9,926 nucleotides of DNA from Desulfonatronum sp. (lineage in GTDB: Bacteria > Desulfobacterota > Desulfovibrionia > Desulfovibrionales > Desulfonatronaceae): contig SKYX01000263.1 of assembly GCA_007127655.1 (NCBI GenBank), positions 1 through 9,926 on the forward strand, read 5' to 3'. The notes beneath the pieces were generated by a model that was not told the DNA's origin, ran no database searches, and was given only the letters and a program-made list of their open reading frames with translations. Of this stretch, positions 6,731 to 9,926 are shown one piece after another. The position numbers and the translations under genes were made by a program. The stretch's first letter is position 1; each line of letters starts with the position of its first letter.

Positions 6731-6898
6731 ATGAGTGACCACGGATGCGAGACGTGTTCGGACAAGGATTGCGCCGGGCAGAGCGAGGAAGAAAAGGCTC
6801 TCCTGGCCAACCTTGCCCGGTTGGGCGGTCTGGGTTTTTTAGCGTCTCGTCCCCCTCAGGCAAACAGCAAGCCGGTGACGGCAACTCCCTGCACCTGA
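6731..6898 (+). CDS. Small Cys-motif protein (Mrp N-terminus-like)
   Basis: This 55-residue protein begins MSDHGCETCSDKDCAGQ, with Cys at 6, 9 and 14 (C-x2-C-x4-C), followed by a short charged helix (SEEEKALLANLARL, 18-31) and a Pro-rich tail ending in PCT. The Cys cluster before a charged helix resembles the N-terminal leader of Mrp/NBP35-type ATPases, which bind an iron-sulfur cluster there. No P-loop follows in any frame, so this is either a free-standing metal-binding peptide or what remains of a lost Mrp gene. AGGAG at 6716-6720 stands ten bases before the ATG, which is slightly long. It lies 69 bases after the DUF5320-like gene on the same strand and may share its transcript. It ends 30 bases before the convergent receiver-like gene. 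Confidence 0.6.
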   Translation: MSDHGCETCSDKDCAGQSEEEKALLANLARLGGLGFLASRPPQANSKPVTATPCT

Positions 6899-6928
6899 AC
6901 ACAAGCTTAAGCCATATCCTCCCCATGC

Positions 6929-7336
6929 TTATGGTTCAGGATCATGAAGAGGCAGCCACCCCCGCGCCCCCATGAACTGATTTACACTTCGAGCCAAAGC
7001 CACTCCGTCCTCAAAGCTGGGCTCCACGGGCAGTGGCGCGAAGATTCCCAGCCCTTCACCGGCCTCGTGAAAGGATTCCTCGTCCAGGTCGGTGATCACG
7101 ATGCAATTCACCGCCGCGTTCACCGACATCAATTTACGCACCAGATCCAATGGCTCGCCTTCGGGCAGGCCCTGGTCCAGGATCACAAATCCCGGCGGCA
7201 TGACCTTCACCGCAGCCAGGACGTTGGTCCAGTTATTGGTGAACAGTAACTCCACGTTACCCATCTCTTGCCGCAACGCTTCGCAAAAACGAGTGAATAT
7301 ATCTTCTGAACGATTGGTGGCCATCAGTATCTGCAT
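6929..7336 (-). CDS. Degenerate response-regulator receiver-like protein
   Basis: This 135-residue single-domain protein has the alternating pattern of a receiver (CheY-like) domain: strand 1 MQILMAT, strand 3 PGFVILDQGLPEGEPLDLVRK with Asp54 where the phosphate acceptor would be, and strand 4 NCIVITDLD with Thr82. The acidic pair normally after strand 1 is replaced by ATNRSED. The conserved Lys before Pro near strand 5 is missing (FAPLPVEPS, about 99-107). It is probably a pseudo-receiver used for protein contact rather than a phosphorylated switch. There is no output domain. The open frame runs 31 codons further upstream, but the ATG at 7336 has GGGAGG six bases upstream. It lies downstream of the NifX-like gene on the same strand (gap about 135 bases), so a role with the cofactor proteins is likely. 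Its role is otherwise unknown. Confidence 0.75.
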   Translation of the reverse strand: MQILMATNRSEDIFTRFCEALRQEMGNVELLFTNNWTNVLAAVKVMPPGFVILDQGLPEGEPLDLVRKLMSVNAAVNCIVITDLDEESFHEAGEGLGIFAPLPVEPSFEDGVALARSVNQFMGARGWLPLHDPEP

Positions 7337-7471
7337 GCGTCTCCTCCCTTGATCCCGATACCTCGCGAAGGGCTTCAAAAGTAGTTCATGAAAATGGTGA
7401 TCCGACGCTTCCCGTGCAAAAAGCGACACAGGGAAACGCCGGATTATCGGCGTGGCAATGTGGAAGATCGG

Positions 7472-7855
7472 TTAGTGTTGCGCTCCCCCGCCGCACGTAT
7501 TCTCGGTGCTGAAGGTCGGCAGGGAATCCATCAGAAAGGCTTGGATGGCATGGCCCACCGAGGGCGCGCCGGCTCCATGAACAACCCGTACTCCAGCCTG
7601 TTGAAACCCCATAAGCGGCCGCAGCCCCATGCCTCCGGCAATGAGCACCTTGACCCCGTTGCGGGCCAGGTGATTGACCGGGGCCATGCACCCGCCCTGC
7701 TGGTGGGGGACGTTGGGCAGTGTTCGCACGTCCACGATTTCCCCGTTTTTGGCTTCCACGATGGTGTACAGATCGCAATGGCCGAAATGCATCCCGACAG
7801 CGGCATCCAGACCGCCGGGGGTTTCGGACGGGACAGCGATAATCAACGTGTCCAT
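7472..7855 (-). CDS. NifX/MTH1175-type dinitrogenase cofactor-binding family protein
   Basis: This 127-residue protein has the Nitro_FeMo-Co (NifX/NafY/MTH1175) ribonuclease-H-like fold, which binds iron-molybdenum-type or other metal clusters, as in NifX and the Desulfovibrio orange protein. Visible features are strand 1 LIIAVPSE, the motif GMHFGHCDLYTIVE (21-34) with His23, His26 and Cys27, HQQGGC (51-56), the glycine turn VLIAGGMGLRPLMGF (70-84), AGVRVVHGAG (87-96), and a Cys-Gly tail CGGGAQH (121-127) seen in a subset with an extra metal-binding end. Length is normal. The minus strand has AAAGGAG about eight bases before the ATG. It lies downstream of two ferredoxin-MinD ATPases but is separated from them by a palindromic repeat, and it precedes the receiver-like gene. 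No nif structural genes are present, so the cluster handled is probably not the nitrogenase cofactor. Confidence 0.87.
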   Translation of the reverse strand: MDTLIIAVPSETPGGLDAAVGMHFGHCDLYTIVEAKNGEIVDVRTLPNVPHQQGGCMAPVNHLARNGVKVLIAGGMGLRPLMGFQQAGVRVVHGAGAPSVGHAIQAFLMDSLPTFSTENTCGGGAQH

Positions 7856-7928
7856 GGTGACATCTCCTTTATTTCATCAAGGCAGTTAGCAATTTAAGAA
7901 ACCAATACGCGTTGCGTTGCAACAGTTC

Positions 7929-8080
7929 ACTGAGTGTTGAAAAAGTCCTTATCCATAGTTCGTTCAAAAAACCCAAGTGCAAGGAGCAAAAAAAGTTCTA
8001 GGTCGAAGCGTATTTATTCATACGTGAGAGTTTGAACTTTTTGCAGCGACGCAGCAATTGGGAGTTTTTCAACGGACTGT
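7929..8080. mobile_element. Palindromic MITE-like repeat (about 150 bp)
   Basis: The ends 7929-7948 and 8061-8080 are inverted repeats (15 of 20 matching), both carrying GTTGAAAAA. Inside, GCAAAAAAAGTTC (7986-7998) pairs with GAACTTTTTGC (8034-8044), and CGTAT (8009-8013) with ATACG (8020-8024) around a TTATTC loop, so the whole element folds as one long hairpin. It is AT-richer than the flanking genes and has no coding capacity. From memory, similar sequences recur as dispersed intergenic repeats in sulfate reducers and relatives; this was not checked. The right end meets the stop codon of the ATPase gene, and the element separates that gene from the NifX-like gene. Confidence 0.75.
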
Positions 8081-8967
8081 TAAGCGAGACGCAACGGCCT
8101 AACGGGATAGGCGACAATCATTGCCCATATCCCGCGCAATTCGTCGCCAAAGCGAGAGCCCGGCATTTCCGTGATGCACTTGCCCAGAATCATGGCCTTG
8201 GTCATCTGCTCATCGTAGGGCAGCATGCCCAACAGGCCATGTCCCTGCTCGCGGCAGTACGCGCCGATCTCCCGGCTGTTATCCGGATTCAGGTCAAACT
8301 TGTTCACAACTACGGCCACGGGGATGCGGAAATGGTGGCACAGGCCGGCCACACGCTCCAGGTCATGTCGCCCGGACGGGGTCGGCTCGGTGATCACCAC
8401 CGCCAGGTTCGCCCCGGAAAGCGAGCTGATGACCGGGCATCCGATACCCGGCGTTCCGTCGCACAAAATCAGGGACAGTCCTTGTTTTTTGGCGCGCTGG
8501 CGGGCTTCCTTCTTGAGCAGAGCCACGAGCCGCCCGGAGTTTTCTTCCCCTGGAAACAACTGTGCGTGGATCATCGGCCCGAAGCGCATGGTCGAGGAAA
8601 ACCACTGCCCACAATGCTTTTCCACAAAATCCACGGCCTGATCCGGACAGAAATGGACACAGACCTTGCAGCCCTCGCACCGCAGGGAGTCGACGACATA
8701 CTTCCCCTGGTCTTCGCGCACGGCCCCGAAGCGGCAGAGCTCCGCGCACACCCCGCATTTCGTGCAGCGCTCTTGATCGATGACTGCTTCGTGCCCGGAG
8801 CGAAAGGCATGCTCTTCCTCGACAGCCGGGGCCAACAGCATGTGCAGGTCCGGCGCGTCCACATCCAGGTCGCAGACAATGACGTTGTCCGCCAAATGCG
8901 CGAACGCTGCCGTGATGCTGGTCTTGCCCGTGCCGCCCTTGCCGCTGATCACAACGATTTCACGCAC
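8080..8967 (-). CDS. MinD-family ATPase with inserted 2x[4Fe-4S] ferredoxin domain (second copy)
   Basis: This 295-residue cytoplasmic P-loop ATPase of the MinD/Mrp (SIMIBI) class has a deviant Walker A, SGKGGTGKTS (8-17), a switch DLDVDAPDLH (33-42), and DGTPGIGCPVISS (170-182) as the Walker B and switch region. A bacterial ferredoxin with two 4Fe-4S motifs is inserted after strand 2: C68-x2-C71-x2-C74-x3-C78 and C97-x2-C100-x2-C103-x3-C107. This layout matches the paired ATPases of the Desulfovibrio orange protein locus. The start is a GTG at 8967 with AGGAGG (8974-8979) six bases upstream. It overlaps the end of the upstream ATPase gene by 8 bases, so the two are translationally coupled. 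An upstream ATG at 8988 is less likely. Its partner is probably the neighbouring ATPase. Its stop touches the palindromic repeat. Confidence 0.92.
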   Translation of the reverse strand: MREIVVISGKGGTGKTSITAAFAHLADNVIVCDLDVDAPDLHMLLAPAVEEEHAFRSGHEAVIDQERCTKCGVCAELCRFGAVREDQGKYVVDSLRCEGCKVCVHFCPDQAVDFVEKHCGQWFSSTMRFGPMIHAQLFPGEENSGRLVALLKKEARQRAKKQGLSLILCDGTPGIGCPVISSLSGANLAVVITEPTPSGRHDLERVAGLCHHFRIPVAVVVNKFDLNPDNSREIGAYCREQGHGLLGMLPYDEQMTKAMILGKCITEMPGSRFGDELRGIWAMIVAYPVRPLRLA

Positions 8968-9865
8968 GGCCCACCTCCTGGGATGCACTGACAGCGGCCC
9001 GCATGCGCTCTTTTAACTCCTGAAAAAGCCCTCTCAGTTCAGGCAGCTCCCTGGCGACGATCTCCCCCCGCGAATAGGCTTTGGCCGCCAGGATGCTGTT
9101 GGGAATGTGAGCCCAGATCGGAATGCCCGCGTCTCGACAGTAATCGTCCACGCCTTGGTCACCGATGCCGACCCGGTTGATCACCGCGCCCATGGGCTTG
9201 TTCAGGCCGGAAAAGGCCTCCACGGCCAGACGAAAATCATACAGGCCGAAGGGCGTGGGCTCGGTGACCAGCAGGATGGCGTCCGCATCCATCACGGCGT
9301 GCATCGCCGGACAACTCACCCCTGGAGGGGCGTCAATCAACACATCGCCCAGTACGCCGCCCAGTACGCCACTAGGCTTCCCAGCATGACTCGTTTGCTC
9401 CTTTACCCGCTGCTTAACCTGCTGCATCAGTGGCGGACTCATTGCTTCTCCCACCCGCAACCGGCCCATCACAAAACGTCCAAACTCCGTTTGGCCCTCG
9501 ACGATCACCCCCAGCTCTCGTCCGCCCGGGCTGAGAGCGCCCTCGGGGCAGATTTTCAGACACCCGCCGCAACCGTGACACATTTCCGGATAGAACAGCA
9601 TGGTTTTGCCCATGATTGCCAAGGCCTTGTATTGGCAAAACATGGCGCACTCCCCGCACAGGGTGCACGTGGCCGAATCGTGGACCGGAACCTCCAGCAT
9701 GGCCGGGGTCTCCCGCATCATCTCGGGCTTCAGAAACAGATGCAGATTGGGCTCTTCCACGTCCAGATCCACGAGAGTTAGCGGTCCCTCCCAAATGGCG
9801 GCCAAGGAGGCGGTGACCGTGGTTTTCCCCGTCCCCCCCTTGCCGCTGGCAACAGCGAAGATCAC
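8960..9865 (-). CDS. MinD-family ATPase with inserted 2x[4Fe-4S] ferredoxin domain (first copy)
   Basis: This 301-residue paralogue of the downstream gene has the same order: Walker A SGKGGTGKTT (7-16), DLDVEEPNLH (33-42), inserted ferredoxin motifs C67-x2-C70-x2-C73-x3-C77 and C96-x2-C99-x2-C102-x3-C106, then LIDAPPGVSCPA (176-187) and TEPTPFG (201-207). Such proteins couple ATP hydrolysis to iron-sulfur or metal-cluster transfer or to positioning of a complex. The pair plausibly acts as a heterodimer. The start is a GTG at 9865 whose GTGA overlaps the stop of the preceding Gly-rich frame, with GGGAG upstream. A 12-base tandem duplication (9346-9369) gives GVLG twice just before the Walker B strand and keeps the frame. 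The C-terminal coding end overlaps the next gene. Confidence 0.92.
   Translation of the reverse strand: MIFAVASGKGGTGKTTVTASLAAIWEGPLTLVDLDVEEPNLHLFLKPEMMRETPAMLEVPVHDSATCTLCGECAMFCQYKALAIMGKTMLFYPEMCHGCGGCLKICPEGALSPGGRELGVIVEGQTEFGRFVMGRLRVGEAMSPPLMQQVKQRVKEQTSHAGKPSGVLGGVLGDVLIDAPPGVSCPAMHAVMDADAILLVTEPTPFGLYDFRLAVEAFSGLNKPMGAVINRVGIGDQGVDDYCRDAGIPIWAHIPNSILAAKAYSRGEIVARELPELRGLFQELKERMRAAVSASQEVGRA
9346..9369 (-). repeat. 12-base tandem duplication inside coding sequence
   Basis: CGCCCAGTACGC occurs twice in direct succession (9346-9357 and 9358-9369). In the ATPase it encodes a doubled GVLG at residues about 167-174, in frame, in the loop before the LIDAPPG strand. Replication slippage is the simple explanation. 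Confidence 0.8.
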
Positions 9866-9926
9866 CGTTGCGCTCCCTGGCCACGTCCTTGGCCGCTCCC
9901 TTGTCCACGCCCTCGACCTGCCCCTC
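9862..9926 (-). CDS. C-terminal end of a Gly/Arg/Gln-rich protein (partial, DUF5320-like)
   Basis: Read on the minus strand from 9924, the frame gives 20 residues, GAGRGRGQGSGQGRGQGAQR, then TGA at 9864-9862. That stop overlaps the GTG start of the first ATPase gene as GTGA, which is typical of coupled operon genes. The GRGQG units match the low-complexity part of the DUF5320-like protein at 6338-6661. This is therefore probably the tail of a second member of that family heading the ATPase operon. The rest lies beyond the window, so family membership is inferred from composition only. Confidence 0.6.
   Translation of the reverse strand, partial: GAGRGRGQGSGQGRGQGAQR

Noticed and set aside
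7436..7453. Hairpin ACGCCG/CGGCGT after the NifX-like gene as a terminator
   Set aside because: The stem is only six base pairs and the minus-strand side is followed by TTCCC, not a T-run.
7888..7906. Sigma-54-like TGG...TTGC on the minus strand upstream of the NifX-like gene
   Set aside because: Spacing is one base too long and the -24 half is TGGTTT.
8032..8991. 319-codon plus-strand frame opposite the second ATPase
   Set aside because: It is antisense to a gene with P-loop and ferredoxin motifs and starts inside the palindromic repeat.

Overview
The window looks like chromosomal DNA of an anaerobic bacterium, most likely a sulfate-reducing desulfobacterium of the Desulfovibrionales type. 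This is inferred from the gene set: two MinD-type ATPases with inserted ferredoxin domains, a dinitrogenase-cofactor-like (NifX/MTH1175) protein, glycine-rich MPRGDGTGP small proteins, and a KamA-type radical SAM enzyme. No rRNA or other phylogenetic marker is present, so the placement is tentative.

Layout. Bases 1-529 hold no gene but carry a long imperfect palindrome (13-183, possibly to 1-216) and a pair of inverted REP-like elements (322-412). An ADP-ribosylglycohydrolase-family gene follows on + (530-1576) and ends in a strong intrinsic terminator (1614-1654). A KamA-family radical SAM aminomutase-like gene (+, 1929-3002) converges on a type I glutamine-synthetase-like gene (-, 3105-4469), with a GC-rich hairpin between them. 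A cardiolipin synthase gene (+, 4646-6100) is divergent from the synthetase gene.

The right-hand 3.6 kb looks like one functional neighbourhood. On + are a DUF5320-like Gly/Gln/Arg-rich protein (6338-6661), preceded by a possible sigma-54 promoter, and a 55-residue Cys-motif protein (6731-6898). On -, reading right to left, are the end of a second Gly/Arg/Gln-rich protein at the window edge (to 9862), twin ferredoxin-MinD ATPases (9865-8960 and 8967-8080, overlapping), a palindromic MITE-like repeat (7929-8080), a NifX/MTH1175-type cofactor-binding protein (7855-7472) and a degenerate receiver-domain protein (7336-6929). Twin MinD-ferredoxin ATPases with an MTH1175-type protein recall the orange protein (ORP) complex genes of Desulfovibrio. 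The set probably handles assembly or targeting of an iron-sulfur or heterometal cofactor under anaerobic conditions, and the small Gly-rich and Cys-rich proteins are candidate accessory parts.

The left-hand genes (ADP-ribosylglycohydrolase-like, KamA-like, GS-like, Cls) do not form one operon. The convergent KamA-like and GS-like pair both show altered substrate-pocket residues, which raises the possibility of beta-amino-acid (compatible solute) chemistry. That is a hypothesis only.
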